From assembly GCF_021699195.1 (NCBI RefSeq), contig NZ_SSXE01000079.1, positions 1 through 64,000 on the forward strand: 64,000 bases of DNA. The letters are read 5' to 3'. The translations under genes and the position numbers were made by a program. This document shows, in pieces, positions 51,503 through 60,693 of the stretch; the stretch's first letter is position 1; every line of letters begins with the position of its first letter. The notes beneath the pieces were generated by a model. The model was given only the letters and a program-made list of their open reading frames with translations, was not told where the DNA came from and ran no database searches. The DNA is from Nonomuraea sp. MG754425 (GTDB taxonomy: Bacteria; Actinomycetota; Actinomycetes; Streptosporangiales; Streptosporangiaceae).

Positions 51503-52273
51503 ATGCCCCACTGGCACACCGAGTCCGGCCACCTGCGTGCCGGCATCGACCGGGACGTCGCCGTCCTCACCCTCGACCGGCCCGGCAAGCTGAACGCCCT
51601 CACCGGCCTCATGCGGCGCGACCTGGCGGCCGCCATCCGGCACTTCGGCACCGGCGGGCGCAGCCGCGGCGTCGTCGTCACCGGCGCGGGGCGGGCCTTC
51701 TCGGCCGGCATGGACCTGGAGGAGGCCGCCCGGCTGCCGGAAGGCGGGCTCGTCGCCGAGGCGGAGTCGTTCAACGACATCACCCGGGCGGTGCTGGAGA
51801 CGTCGGTCCCCGTCGTCGCCGCGCTGAACGGCCTCGCCGTCGGCGGCGCCGGCGAGCTGACCCTCTGCTTCGACGCCCGTCTCGCGAGCCCCGCCGCCGG
51901 GTTCTACCTGCCCGAGAACGCCACCGGCCTGTCGATCTCCAACGCCGCCAGTGTGCTGCTGCCGAGGCTGGTCGGCCACCGCGCGCTGCGCCTGGTCATG
52001 GAGTCCGCGCGCATCGACGCGGAGACGGCGCTGGCCTTGGGCCTCGTGGACGCCGTCGTCCCGCAGCCGGGGCTGGTCGGCGCGTGCGTGGACCTCGTCC
52101 ACCGGTGGCACCCGCCCGGCTCCGCCACCGCCGCCCACCTGCGGCTGCTGCGCCCGCCCGCCGACCTCGTCGCCGCCGCGATGGACCGCGAGAGCCAGGC
52201 CGCCGCCGAGGTCGAAGCCTCCGGCATCGCCCGCGCCGGGATCGCCCGCTTCCTCGACCGCCCCGGGGCGTGA
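51503..52273 (+). CDS. enoyl-CoA hydratase/isomerase family protein
   Basis: 256 residues of the crotonase fold. It has VAVLTLDRPGKLNALTGLMR, the first oxyanion segment TGAGRAFSAGMDL, and the second, ALNGLAVGGAGELTLCFDAR, with the adjacent glutamate. Also present are YLPENATGLSISNAASVLLP and the substrate loop. It should hydrate or isomerise an enoyl-CoA made from the acid activated by the upstream ligase. ATG 51503 follows GAGAGGA, 14 bp after the ligase stop, so the two are co-translated. Confidence 0.9.
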   Translation: MPHWHTESGHLRAGIDRDVAVLTLDRPGKLNALTGLMRRDLAAAIRHFGTGGRSRGVVVTGAGRAFSAGMDLEEAARLPEGGLVAEAESFNDITRAVLETSVPVVAALNGLAVGGAGELTLCFDARLASPAAGFYLPENATGLSISNAASVLLPRLVGHRALRLVMESARIDAETALALGLVDAVVPQPGLVGACVDLVHRWHPPGSATAAHLRLLRPPADLVAAAMDRESQAAAEVEASGIARAGIARFLDRPGA

Positions 52274-52340
52274 ACCTCCCGGCGACGGCGTCCTGCTCCG
52301 TCGGCCCCTGCCCGCATCGTCTTCTCCCGGAGTGCCTCGC

Positions 52341-53282
52341 GTGAAAGCCGTCGTCTACCGCCGATACGGCGGGCCCGAAGTCCTCGAGACCGCCGACGTC
52401 CCCGACCCCCGGCTCGGGCCCGAATCCGTGCTCATCGACGTCAAGGCCGTCTCGGTCAACCCCGTCGACTGGCAGACCGCCGCGGGAGACCTCGACAGCC
52501 GCTTCGACGTGCACTTCCCCGTGATCCCCGGCTGGGACGTGGCCGGCGTCGTGGCACGGACCGGCCCGACGGTCACCGGGTACGCCGCCGGCGACGAGGT
52601 CTTCGGCTACGTGCGGCGCGACAGCATCGGGCCCGGCACCTACGCCGAACGCGTCGCCGCGCCCGTGCGCACGATCGCCCGCAAGCCGGCCCGGCTGACC
52701 TGGGAGCAGGCGGCGGCCGTCCCCGTCGCCGGGCTGACCGCCTACCAGTCGCTCGTCGGCGTGCTCGCCGTGTCGGCCGAGGACACCGTCCTGGTGCAGG
52801 CGGCGGCCGGTGGCGTCGGCACGTTCGCGGTCCAGATCGCGCGGGCCCTCGGCGCCCGCGTCATCGGCACCGCCTCGCCGCGCAACCACGACTACCTGCG
52901 CGCGCTCGGCGCGGAACCCGTCGCCTACGGCCCCGGCCTGGCCGGACGCGTGCGGGCGCTGGCTCCCGGCGGCGTCACCGCCGTCCTGGACATGTACGGC
53001 GGCGAGCCGCTGCGGGCCTCGGTGCGGCTGCTCGCCGACGGTGCCGGGACGCGGGTCGTCTCGCTGGCCGACGACGGCGTCAGGGAACTCGGCGGCACCT
53101 TCGTCTTCGCCCGCCCGAGCGCCGGCGACCTCGCCCGGCTGGCCCGGCTCGCCGACGACGGGCGGCTCGTCCCCGAGATCGCCCGGGTGCTGCCGCTCGA
53201 CGAGGCCGCCGAGGCGTTCCGGCTCAGCCGGTCTGGCCATGTCCGGGGCAAGATCGTCCTCACGCCCGCCGGCGGCGGGTGA
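52341..53282 (+). CDS. NADPH:quinone oxidoreductase-like (zinc-free MDR) protein
   Basis: 313 residues of the medium-chain dehydrogenase fold. The GroES-like N-terminus is KAVVYRRYGGPEVLETADVP, followed by VSVNPVDWQTAAGD and IPGWDVAGVVARTG. The Rossmann motif is VLVQAAAGGVGTFAVQIARA (AxxGGVG). The tail is RSGHVRGKIVLTP. There are no zinc-binding cysteines, as in quinone or enone reductases. GTG 52341 follows GGAG. As the last gene of the TetR operon it may reduce the enoyl intermediate. Confidence 0.9.
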   Translation: MKAVVYRRYGGPEVLETADVPDPRLGPESVLIDVKAVSVNPVDWQTAAGDLDSRFDVHFPVIPGWDVAGVVARTGPTVTGYAAGDEVFGYVRRDSIGPGTYAERVAAPVRTIARKPARLTWEQAAAVPVAGLTAYQSLVGVLAVSAEDTVLVQAAAGGVGTFAVQIARALGARVIGTASPRNHDYLRALGAEPVAYGPGLAGRVRALAPGGVTAVLDMYGGEPLRASVRLLADGAGTRVVSLADDGVRELGGTFVFARPSAGDLARLARLADDGRLVPEIARVLPLDEAAEAFRLSRSGHVRGKIVLTPAGGG

Positions 53283-53346
53283 CCGCCGGCGAGCGTGAGG
53301 GGGCACGGTCGAAGGCACTCGTTCGCGGGCGGGCCTACGGCTCGGT

Positions 53347-53389
53347 GCGGCGGCCCCGGGGCGGGCGATGCCGTCCTCGGGGCCGCCGC
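53347..53389. terminator. 12-bp GC hairpin between convergent operons
   Basis: GCGGCGGCCCCG (53347-53358) and CGGGGCCGCCGC (53378-53389) pair perfectly around 19 bases. It lies between the quinone reductase stop and the stop of the convergent Tat-protein gene, so it can serve both. Confidence 0.6.
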
Positions 53390-53394
53390 CGGGT

Positions 53395-54918
53395 TCAGGA
53401 ACCGCGCCTGGCCTGCCAGTTGAGGTAGGCGACGCAGGCCAGGTAGGAGCCCTGCTGCGGTTCGACCGCCCGTCCCTCGTAGATCGCCCGCGCGTGCGGC
53501 AGCACGGCGGCGTCCCAGTCGGCGACCGCCATCCAGCGGGGGGCCTGCAGATACTGCCCCGCGGTGGTGGAGCCGCCGGTGCCGTCCACGCGCACGTTGG
53601 CGGTGGCGATGCCGTCGGCGCCCGGCGTCGCCACCAGGTTCCTGCTGTAGGTCCTGGCGAAGCGGACCATGTCGCGGCCGGAGTAGAAGATCTTGTGACG
53701 GAAGGCGGCGACGGCGAACTCGACGTCGATGGCCCCGTGGCTCAGGTCCTCGATCTGCCGCGCGCCGGCGGTGAGGGACGGGGTGTACTCGGAGACGCCC
53801 GAGGCGGCGTCGAAGCCCTGGTAGACCTTGCCGAACGTGGGCCAGTACGACCAGACGTAGGCGTCGCCGGCGTCGACCGTGAGCTCACGCGAGAAGGTGA
53901 CGGCCAGCCGGCGGGCCCGGTCCTTGGCCGCGCGGTCCCCGGTGGCCGCGGCCAGTTCGGCGTAGGTCTGGCCGAGTGCCAGGCTCTGGTTGGTGGGCTG
54001 TTCGGTGCCGTCGTAGGCGAGCGGCGTCCCCTTGTTCCAGACGAAGTAGCCGCGTCCGTCGTCGGTCTGCCGCCACTCCGCGTCGTGCACGGCGGCGGCG
54101 GCCTTGACGGCGCTCACGTACTCCAGCGCCTTGCTCTTGTAGCGCCGCCAGAGGGACGGGTCGGTCAGCACGATCCGGGCGAACGCGGCGATCGGGTAGG
54201 TGATCATGCCGGTGTGCACGCTGAAGATGACCGGCTCCGACACCAGCGGCACGGGGCCGAGGGCGGGGATCACGCCGCCGGCCGGTGTGTCACGCGGGTC
54301 GCGGGCCGTCACCATGGTCGGGGTGGGGTAGGCGGCCAGGATGCGCTTGACCGCGTAGTCGGCCGAGGCCGGGTCGAGCGACAGGTCGGGGAAGGTGGCG
54401 ACCCTGGCCGTCCGGTTGTTGCGCACCTCCAGGGAGAAGCGGTCGGCGGAACTGCCCGCCGTGACCGTGGCGACCGCCTCGTCGGCGTAGCTCAGGGCGC
54501 TGCGCACCTCCAGCAGCGGTGTGCCGCCGGCGTCCCGCAGCAGGGTCTTGCCCACCGTGTAGGGGTGCATCGCCCGCCAGGCGGGCAGCGACCTGCCGCT
54601 GTGGTCGGTGACGCCGCGCGCGGAGTCGCGGTTGGCCAGCACCTGGTCGGCGTTCTCGACCAGGCGGTCGAGGTAGTGGGTGTCCCGGTAGGCCTCGTAC
54701 ATGCGCATGAAGCCCAGCAGGACGTAGGACTGCCCCCAGGCCAGCCCGCCGTGCTCGTTGGTGTCGCCGGGCTGGCCGACGCCGCCGCTGCTGTGGAAGA
54801 CCCGGTCGAACAGGTCGAAGGTCTCCCGGGAGGTGTAGTCGTGGGTGGCGGAGGTGGTGGTGAAGCCGAGCGCGCCCAGGGCCAGGGCGCCCATTCCGAA
54901 CTGCCTGCGGGTTAACAT
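53395..54918 (-). CDS. Tat-exported (alpha/alpha) toroid-like protein, likely polysaccharide-acting
   Basis: 507 residues. The Tat leader is MLTRRQFGMGALALGALGFT. The mature part reads GQSYVLLGFMRMYEAYRDTH, YLDRLVENADQVLANRDSA, then EPVIFSVHTGMITYPIAAFA and TNQSLALGQTYAELAAATGD. These helical-barrel repeats are like those of D-glucuronyl C5-epimerase-related and uronyl hydrolase-like proteins. I cannot name the catalytic residues. It follows the two sugar permease genes in the same operon (gap of 2 bp), so it probably processes the carbohydrate outside the cell. Confidence 0.75.
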   Translation of the reverse strand: MLTRRQFGMGALALGALGFTTTSATHDYTSRETFDLFDRVFHSSGGVGQPGDTNEHGGLAWGQSYVLLGFMRMYEAYRDTHYLDRLVENADQVLANRDSARGVTDHSGRSLPAWRAMHPYTVGKTLLRDAGGTPLLEVRSALSYADEAVATVTAGSSADRFSLEVRNNRTARVATFPDLSLDPASADYAVKRILAAYPTPTMVTARDPRDTPAGGVIPALGPVPLVSEPVIFSVHTGMITYPIAAFARIVLTDPSLWRRYKSKALEYVSAVKAAAAVHDAEWRQTDDGRGYFVWNKGTPLAYDGTEQPTNQSLALGQTYAELAAATGDRAAKDRARRLAVTFSRELTVDAGDAYVWSYWPTFGKVYQGFDAASGVSEYTPSLTAGARQIEDLSHGAIDVEFAVAAFRHKIFYSGRDMVRFARTYSRNLVATPGADGIATANVRVDGTGGSTTAGQYLQAPRWMAVADWDAAVLPHARAIYEGRAVEPQQGSYLACVAYLNWQARRGS

Positions 54919-54920
54919 GA

Positions 54921-55736
54921 TCAGCCTTTCACTGCGCCTCGCATGCCGTCGAGGATGTGGCGTTGCATGAGCATGAAGACGATGACGACCGGGATGATCG
55001 ACATGATCGTGCCGGCGGCCAGCGTGCGGATGTCGGTGCCGGTGATGCCGGCCAGGTAGGAGATGCCGAGTGCGAGCGGGTACTTGCCGGAGTCCTTCAG
55101 GACCACCAGCGGCCAGATGAAGCTGTTCCAGACCGAGATGAAGCCGAAGATGCCGAGGATGGCCAGCGTCGGGCGCGCCGCGGGCAGCATGACGTGCCAG
55201 AAGATGCGCAGTTCGTGGCAGCCGTCGGTGCGGGCGGCGTCCACGACGTCGCGCGGGACGCTCGCGAACGTCTGACGGAGCAGGAAGACGCCGAAGGCCG
55301 ACAGCAGGCCGGGCAGGATGACGCCGGCGAAGGAGTCGGCCATCCCGAGCTGCGTGACCACCAGGAACCTGGGGATCAGCATGAGTTCGCCCGGCAGGAA
55401 CATCGTCGACAGGATCGCGAAGAAGACCAGGTTGCGCCCGCGGAAGCGCATCTGGGCCAGCGGGTAGGCGCACAGCGCCGAGACGATGACGTAGGCGGGC
55501 ACCATCACGCCGACGTAGATGACGGAGTTGAGCAGGTAGGTGGGGTACGGGATCGAGGTCCACGCCTCGACGATCCAGTCGAGCACCGGCGGGCGGGGGA
55601 TGACGTCCGGCGGGAAGGAGTAGACGGCCTGGTCGGCGGGTTTGAGCCCGGCCGACAGCAGGATCAGGAACGGCCCGACGAACACCAGGGCGATCGCCGT
55701 GAGCACGAGGTACATCCCCGCCCGCCTGAGGATCAT
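54921..55736 (-). CDS. carbohydrate ABC permease, MalG-like (CUT1)
   Basis: 271 residues, six membrane helices. The N-terminus is LVLTAIALVFVGPFLILLSA, and the motif SFPPDVIPRPPVLDWIVEAW follows. The EAA loop VVDAARTDGCHELRIFWHVM then LPAARPTLAILGIF contacts the ATPase. The end, VIVFMLMQRHILDGMRGAVKG, is diagnostic for CUT1 sugar permeases. It overlaps the partner permease by ATGA (55733-55736). No ATPase is encoded here, so a shared MsiK-type ATPase elsewhere is probably used. Confidence 0.93.
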   Translation of the reverse strand: MILRRAGMYLVLTAIALVFVGPFLILLSAGLKPADQAVYSFPPDVIPRPPVLDWIVEAWTSIPYPTYLLNSVIYVGVMVPAYVIVSALCAYPLAQMRFRGRNLVFFAILSTMFLPGELMLIPRFLVVTQLGMADSFAGVILPGLLSAFGVFLLRQTFASVPRDVVDAARTDGCHELRIFWHVMLPAARPTLAILGIFGFISVWNSFIWPLVVLKDSGKYPLALGISYLAGITGTDIRTLAAGTIMSIIPVVIVFMLMQRHILDGMRGAVKG

Positions 55737-56614
55737 GCCATGACCGTCCTTCCGCGGGTGATCCGGTAGTTGAGGATGGCCAGGCCGATCATCAGCACCC
55801 AGAGCACCAGCCCCATCGCGCTGGCGTAGCCCATGTCGTAGCGTTCGAAGGCCGCCGACCAGATGTAGTAGCCGAGCGTGAGCGTCGTGTCCTGGGGCCC
55901 GCCCCTGGTCATCACGTAGATGGAGGTGAAGGCCTGCATCGCGTCGAGCATCTCCACGGTGAACGCGACCGCGATGTACGGCACGAGCAGCGGCACCGTG
56001 ATGCTGCGCAGCCGCCGCCAGGGTCCGGCGCCGTCCACGCGGGCGGCCTCGTAGATGCTCTCCGGGATCGTCTGGAGCCCGGCGAGGTAGATCATCATGT
56101 AGAAGCCCATGTTCTTCCAGCCCTCGACCAGGATGACCGCGGGCAGCGCCCAGTCGGGGTCCAGCAGGTACTGGATCGGCCGGTCGAGCAGGCCCGCCCC
56201 GGTGAGCATCCAGTTCAGGACGCCCTGCTGGTGGAAGACGTACTCCCAGGCGATGCCGACGGCGACCATCGAGGTGACGACCGGCAGGTAGTAGAGCATC
56301 CGGAACGTCCTGATCCCCGGCAGCTTCTGGTTGACCAGCACGGCCAGCAGCAGCGGCGCGACGACCAGCAGCGGGAACAGCCCGACCAGGAACAGGAACG
56401 AGTTGAGCAGCGCGGTCCAGAACCGGTCGTCGCCCAGCATGCGGACGAAGTTGTCGCCGCCCACGAAGACGGGCGGCGGGGAGATCATGTCGTACTTCAG
56501 GAACGAGAGCTGGATCGCCGTCACCGCCGGCCAGGCGAAGAAGACGCCGAACAGGACGAGGGCGGGGGCGGCGAAGAGGTAGGGCGTGTACCAGCGCTGG
56601 CCGGGGAGGCGCAT
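55733..56614 (-). CDS. carbohydrate ABC permease, MalF/UgpA-like (CUT1)
   Basis: 293 residues. It has YLFAAPALVLFGVFFAWPAV, then an external loop with DMISPPPVFVGGDNFVRMLG. The EAA loop is SIYEAARVDGAGPWRRLRSI then TVPLLVPYIAVAFT, and the C-terminal helices are ASAMGLVLWVLMIGLAILNY. It is the first gene of the leftward operon, 61 bp from its promoter -10. It forms the membrane channel with the MalG-like partner and receives sugar from the divergent lipoprotein at 56785. Confidence 0.93.
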   Translation of the reverse strand: MRLPGQRWYTPYLFAAPALVLFGVFFAWPAVTAIQLSFLKYDMISPPPVFVGGDNFVRMLGDDRFWTALLNSFLFLVGLFPLLVVAPLLLAVLVNQKLPGIRTFRMLYYLPVVTSMVAVGIAWEYVFHQQGVLNWMLTGAGLLDRPIQYLLDPDWALPAVILVEGWKNMGFYMMIYLAGLQTIPESIYEAARVDGAGPWRRLRSITVPLLVPYIAVAFTVEMLDAMQAFTSIYVMTRGGPQDTTLTLGYYIWSAAFERYDMGYASAMGLVLWVLMIGLAILNYRITRGRTVMA

Positions 56615-56674
56615 GGCCTCACATCCTTCTTCGACGATTGTGACGGCCGTAGATCAGATATCGGATGGCCAGAA

Positions 56675-56740
56675 GTTATACAAACCACACACAGACGGTC
56701 AATACCTGGCCTTGACCGGAAAATCCTGACCTGCCATTCT
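56675..56740. promoter_or_regulatory. back-to-back promoters of the polysaccharide locus with -35 inverted repeat
   Basis: Leftward: -35 TTGACC (56697-56702) and -10 TATAAC (56675-56680), 16-bp spacer. Rightward: -35 TTGACC (56712-56717) and -10 CATTCT (56735-56740), 17-bp spacer. The two -35 boxes plus one flanking base form the perfect dyad CGGTCAA-N9-TTGACCG (56696-56718). A protein bound there would control both arms together. The run ATCAGATATCGGAT (56653-56666) between the leftward -10 and start is a second candidate site. Confidence 0.65.
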
Positions 56741-56784
56741 GCCGAAAGAGACTTTAAGGACGGCCAGAATCGAGGACCACCGCG

Positions 56785-58068
56785 ATGTCCCGTAGGTTTG
56801 CCTTAGCGGCAGGAGCGCTGGCACTGTCACTCCTGAGCACCGGATGCGTGGCCGGCACGTCCACCGGCGGCACCGAGACCGCCTCCGACCAGCCGTTCGA
56901 AGGCCAGGTCGAGTTCTGGACGATCAACCTCAAGAAGAACTACGGCGACTACGTCAACGGGCTCATCGCCGCCTACCAGAAGCAGCACCCCAAGGTCACG
57001 ATCAAGTGGGTCGACGTCCCGGGCCAGGAGAGCGCCACCAAGCTGCTCGCCGCCGTGGCCAGCGGCGCCGTGCCGGACCTGGTCAACGTCAGCTCCATCG
57101 AACTGGGCCGCTTCGTCCCGTCGCTGACCCCGCTCGACGAGCTGCTCACCCCCGAGGACCTGGCCGACTTCCAGCCCAACCTGGTCGCACCGCTGCGCAC
57201 CGGCGGCAAGCTCTACGCCCTGCCCTGGTACAACGGCGGCGCCCCGGTGGCGATGTACCGCAAGTCCGTGGTGACCAAGGCCGGGTTCGACCCGGCCGCC
57301 CCGCCCAGGACGTACGACGAGGCGCTCGCCCTCGGCGACAAGGTCCACGACAAGACCGAGGTCTACGGCTCCAACATCATCCCCGACCACAACGTGCTGC
57401 GTTACTACGGCATCGAACCCCTGTCCGCGGACCGCAGGACCGCCGCGTTCAACACCCCGCAGGCCGTGGAGATCCTGGAGAAGTTCAAGAAGAGCTACGG
57501 CGCCGGCATCGCGCCCGGCGCGGTCTCCAAGGACATCCGCAACCTGCCGCAGACGCTGGAGAACGGGCAGATCGCCTTCAAGCCGACGGCCAACGCCGCC
57601 GAACTGCTCAACGTGCAGAAGAACGCCCCGGACGTCTACGACGACCTGGCCGTCACCGAGCCGGTCCGGATGGGCACCGGCGAGTACCTGCTGCTGGCCC
57701 AGCAGGCCTTCTCCATCCCCCGGGCCTCCGCGCACAAGAAGGCCGCCGCGGAGTTCCTCAAGTACGTCACCAACGGCGCCAACCAGCTCGCCTTCTGCAA
57801 GATCGTGCCGATCTACCCGTCCACGATCTCCTCCACCAAGGACCCCTTCTTCACCCAGGGCGCCGACGGCGACGCGATGAGCGCCGCCCGCCAGGTCATC
57901 GTGAAGGGCATGGCCAAGCTGGCCTACCACCCCGTCGGCACCAGCAAGGACGCCGAGCTCGGCGAGTACTTCGCCGAACAGGTCAGGGCCTTCCTGACCG
58001 GAACCAAGAGCGCCGAAGAAGCCCTCGACACCGCCGAGAAGCAATGGAATGACGCACTTGCCTCCTAA
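56785..58068 (+). CDS. carbohydrate-binding lipoprotein of a CUT1 ABC importer
   Basis: 427 residues. The lipoprotein leader is RFALAAGALALSLLSTGCVA with Cys22 or so lipidated. The family 1 solute-binding fold follows (GQVEFWTINLKKNYGDYVNG, AYQKQHPKVTIKWVDVPGQE, LYALPWYNGGAPVAMYRKSV). ATG 56785 has GAGGA upstream. It is divergent from the two permease genes and heads the rightward catabolic operon. It delivers the oligosaccharide whose breakdown the next genes encode. Confidence 0.93.
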   Translation: MSRRFALAAGALALSLLSTGCVAGTSTGGTETASDQPFEGQVEFWTINLKKNYGDYVNGLIAAYQKQHPKVTIKWVDVPGQESATKLLAAVASGAVPDLVNVSSIELGRFVPSLTPLDELLTPEDLADFQPNLVAPLRTGGKLYALPWYNGGAPVAMYRKSVVTKAGFDPAAPPRTYDEALALGDKVHDKTEVYGSNIIPDHNVLRYYGIEPLSADRRTAAFNTPQAVEILEKFKKSYGAGIAPGAVSKDIRNLPQTLENGQIAFKPTANAAELLNVQKNAPDVYDDLAVTEPVRMGTGEYLLLAQQAFSIPRASAHKKAAAEFLKYVTNGANQLAFCKIVPIYPSTISSTKDPFFTQGADGDAMSAARQVIVKGMAKLAYHPVGTSKDAELGEYFAEQVRAFLTGTKSAEEALDTAEKQWNDALAS

Positions 58069-59032
58069 ATTGAGAATCGGGATCATCGGCACCGGCATCA
58101 TGGGCCGCGGCCACGCCGAGGTGCTGGCCGCGCACCCGGACGCGGAGATCACGGCCGTCTGCCGCCAACCGCTCGCCGGCGCGCCGGTGTTCCCGACCTA
58201 CCAGGCGCTCATCGAGTCCGGTCTGGTCGACGCCGTGTCGATCACCACCCCCGACCACCTGCACGCCGACGTGATGGTCGCCGCCGCGCGGGCGGGCCTG
58301 CACATCCTGGTCGAGAAGCCCTTCACCACCACGGTCGAGGACGCCGACCGGGCCGTACAGGCCATCAGGCAGGCGGGCGTGACCGCCATGTGCCTGTTCA
58401 ACCACCGCTGGGTGCCCGCCTACGCGCAGGCCAAGGACCAGATGCCGGTGGTCGGCGAGCCGGTCGTCGGCTACGCGCGCAAGGACGACACGATCTACGT
58501 CCCGACCGAGATGATCTCGTGGGCGGACCAGACGACCTGCGCCTGGTTCCTGTCCAGCCACGACATCGACCTGCTGACCTGGCTCTACGACGACCACGTG
58601 GTCGAGGTCTACGCCACCGCGCGCTACGGCAAGCTGAAGGTCACCCCGGACGCCATGCAGATCCAGGCCAGGTTCAGCCGCGGCGCGATGGCCACGTTCG
58701 AGTCGGCGTGGATCTACCCCAACACCTTCCCCACGATGGTCGACAGCTACGTCACCGTGGTGGGCGAGGACGGGGTGATCCAGCTCGACCGCCAGAAGGA
58801 GAACATCCAGGTGGCCACCGGCAAGGGCTACGCCTACCCGCGCAACATGCTGCAGCGCGTCGTGCACGGGATCCCGGCCGGCGCCTACCGCGACGCCATC
58901 CACCACTTCGTGGAGTGCGCGCGCACCGGGGCCGAGCCGCTCATCACGGTGGAGAGCTCGCGGCACGTCACCGCCGTGCTGGCGGCGGCCCACGAGTCGG
59001 CGGCCTCGGGCCTCCCGGTGCGGGTCTCATGA
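58049..59032 (+). CDS. Gfo/Idh/MocA family NAD(P)-dependent oxidoreductase
   Basis: 327 residues. The Rossmann motif is RIGIIGTGIMGRGHAEVLAA, followed by VSITTPDHLHADVMVAAARA, the conserved LVEKPFTTTVEDADRA and the substrate domain with SSHDIDLLTWLYDDHVVEVY (catalytic His/Asp pair). These enzymes oxidise or reduce sugar carbons, often uronates or inositols. ATG 58049 overlaps the lipoprotein gene by 20 bp, and the stop overlaps the heparinase-like gene by ATGA. Confidence 0.92.
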   Translation: MTHLPPKLRIGIIGTGIMGRGHAEVLAAHPDAEITAVCRQPLAGAPVFPTYQALIESGLVDAVSITTPDHLHADVMVAAARAGLHILVEKPFTTTVEDADRAVQAIRQAGVTAMCLFNHRWVPAYAQAKDQMPVVGEPVVGYARKDDTIYVPTEMISWADQTTCAWFLSSHDIDLLTWLYDDHVVEVYATARYGKLKVTPDAMQIQARFSRGAMATFESAWIYPNTFPTMVDSYVTVVGEDGVIQLDRQKENIQVATGKGYAYPRNMLQRVVHGIPAGAYRDAIHHFVECARTGAEPLITVESSRHVTAVLAAAHESAASGLPVRVS

Positions 59033-60693
59033 CGTACGTGGAGAACCCCCCGCACGTGGACGGGGCACGCATGCGGCACATCACCGACCGGGCCCTCCTG
59101 GCCGAGCTGGGCGTCGCCTCCGTCGCCGAGGCCAGGCCGTGGCGCCGCCGCGACCCGGCCTGGGACGTCACCGCGACGATCGAGGAGGCCGACGCGCTCC
59201 TCGGGGCCGAGGTGGACTTCCTCGACAAGGGCCGCGGCCGGTCCCGGCTGTACGGCTTCCACTACCTCAGGTGGATGACGCCGCTGGTGCACGCCTACCG
59301 CGAGACCGGCGACGCCCGCTACGCCGCCGAGTGGGACCGCCTGTTCCGCCAGTGGTACGACACCAGGGACCAGGTCCGCGGCGACTGGCCCGGCCTCGAC
59401 GTCATCTGGTACTCGCTGGGCGTGTGGGCCAGGTCGATGCACCTGACCCGCGCCATGGCGGTGCTGGCCGAGGAGCCCGCGCTGAGCGACGAGTGCTGGG
59501 CGATGATGATGAAGACCGTGCTCGGCGGCGCCCGCTGGTCGGCGGAGGAGCACGCGGCCTTCCGCCACGGCAACTGGCAGTTCGTCTGCGTCGCGGAGCT
59601 GCTGCACGTGGCCACGCTCTTCCCCGAACTGCCCGAGGCGCGCGGGTGGGCGGAGATCGCCCGGGCGCGCATCCTGGAGCACCTGGAGCTCGACGTCCGC
59701 GCCGACGGCGGCCACCACGAGCGCTCCCCCGGCTACCACGGCATGGTCCTGGACGCCGTGCGCCGCGTGGTGGCCGTGGACCCCGGCTTCGCCGAGCACC
59801 CCAAGGTGCGGGCCATGCACTCCTGGTTCGGCTCGCTGGTCACCTCCGGCGGCTGGATCCCGCACCTTCAGGACAGCGGCGTCGTCTGGCCCGAGGAGGA
59901 GCCGGTGCCCGGCTCGCACCTGCTCGACGCGAGCGGGTACGCGATCTTCCGGTCCGGGCACCTGCACACCGTGATCAACTACGGGCCGTACGTGGGGCAC
60001 GAGCTGGAGCCGCACAGCCACCACGCCGCGCTCGACTTCGTGCTGTCCGGCTGGGGCGTGCCGCTGGCCTGGGAGGCGGGCGGCCCGCCGTCCTACGACG
60101 ACCCCGGCTACTACGACTGGTACCAGGCCACCCGCGGCCACAACACCCTCCTCGTCCCGGGCCAGGACTACACCGAGGACCGGCGCGCCGCCCTCGACCT
60201 GTTCCACGCCGGGCGGCACGTGGACGTCTTCGCCGGGCACCACCACGGGTACCCGGAGCGGCACGACCGGCGGATCGTGTTCGTCCGCGACGAACCGTCG
60301 TACTGGCTGGTCACCGACCGGATCGACGCCGAGGCGGTGTGGCAGGTGCACGGGCTGGAGCCCTGGCGGCCCCACGGGCCCGGCTACCGCACCCGGGGCC
60401 TGCTCGCGGTGCCGCTGACACCGCCCGAGGAGGTCCTGTGCGGGAACGGTCCCGCGCGCGTCCCCGACCCCGCCACCAGGACCGCGGAGTACGGCGAGAT
60501 CCACTCGCTGGGCTTACGCCGCGCCGACGGCCGCTTCGCCGTCGCGCTCATCCCCTTCCAGGACGAGCCGCCCGAGGTGTCCGCCGAGGCGGGCCAGACC
60601 CTCAGGGTGCGTATCGGCGCGACCGTGGACACCTTCACGGACACCACCTGGACCAGGGGCGAGAGCGGCGAGAGCTGGGCCGTCCATGGCTGA
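59029..60693 (+). CDS. heparinase II/III-like polysaccharide lyase family protein
   Basis: 554 residues, no signal peptide. The N-terminal (alpha/alpha) toroid includes FHYLRWMTPLVHAYRETGDA and the hallmark DGGHHERSPGYHGMVLDAVR with its tyrosine. The beta-sandwich half has HSHHAALDFVLSGWGVPLAW then EAGGPPSYDDPGYYDWYQAT and RGHNTLLVPGQDY (the metal/His region of Hepar_II_III). It likely cleaves a uronate- or glycosaminoglycan-type oligosaccharide inside the cell by beta-elimination. It is coupled to both neighbours (ATGA overlap upstream, 8-bp overlap downstream). Confidence 0.85.
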   Translation: MTYVENPPHVDGARMRHITDRALLAELGVASVAEARPWRRRDPAWDVTATIEEADALLGAEVDFLDKGRGRSRLYGFHYLRWMTPLVHAYRETGDARYAAEWDRLFRQWYDTRDQVRGDWPGLDVIWYSLGVWARSMHLTRAMAVLAEEPALSDECWAMMMKTVLGGARWSAEEHAAFRHGNWQFVCVAELLHVATLFPELPEARGWAEIARARILEHLELDVRADGGHHERSPGYHGMVLDAVRRVVAVDPGFAEHPKVRAMHSWFGSLVTSGGWIPHLQDSGVVWPEEEPVPGSHLLDASGYAIFRSGHLHTVINYGPYVGHELEPHSHHAALDFVLSGWGVPLAWEAGGPPSYDDPGYYDWYQATRGHNTLLVPGQDYTEDRRAALDLFHAGRHVDVFAGHHHGYPERHDRRIVFVRDEPSYWLVTDRIDAEAVWQVHGLEPWRPHGPGYRTRGLLAVPLTPPEEVLCGNGPARVPDPATRTAEYGEIHSLGLRRADGRFAVALIPFQDEPPEVSAEAGQTLRVRIGATVDTFTDTTWTRGESGESWAVHG

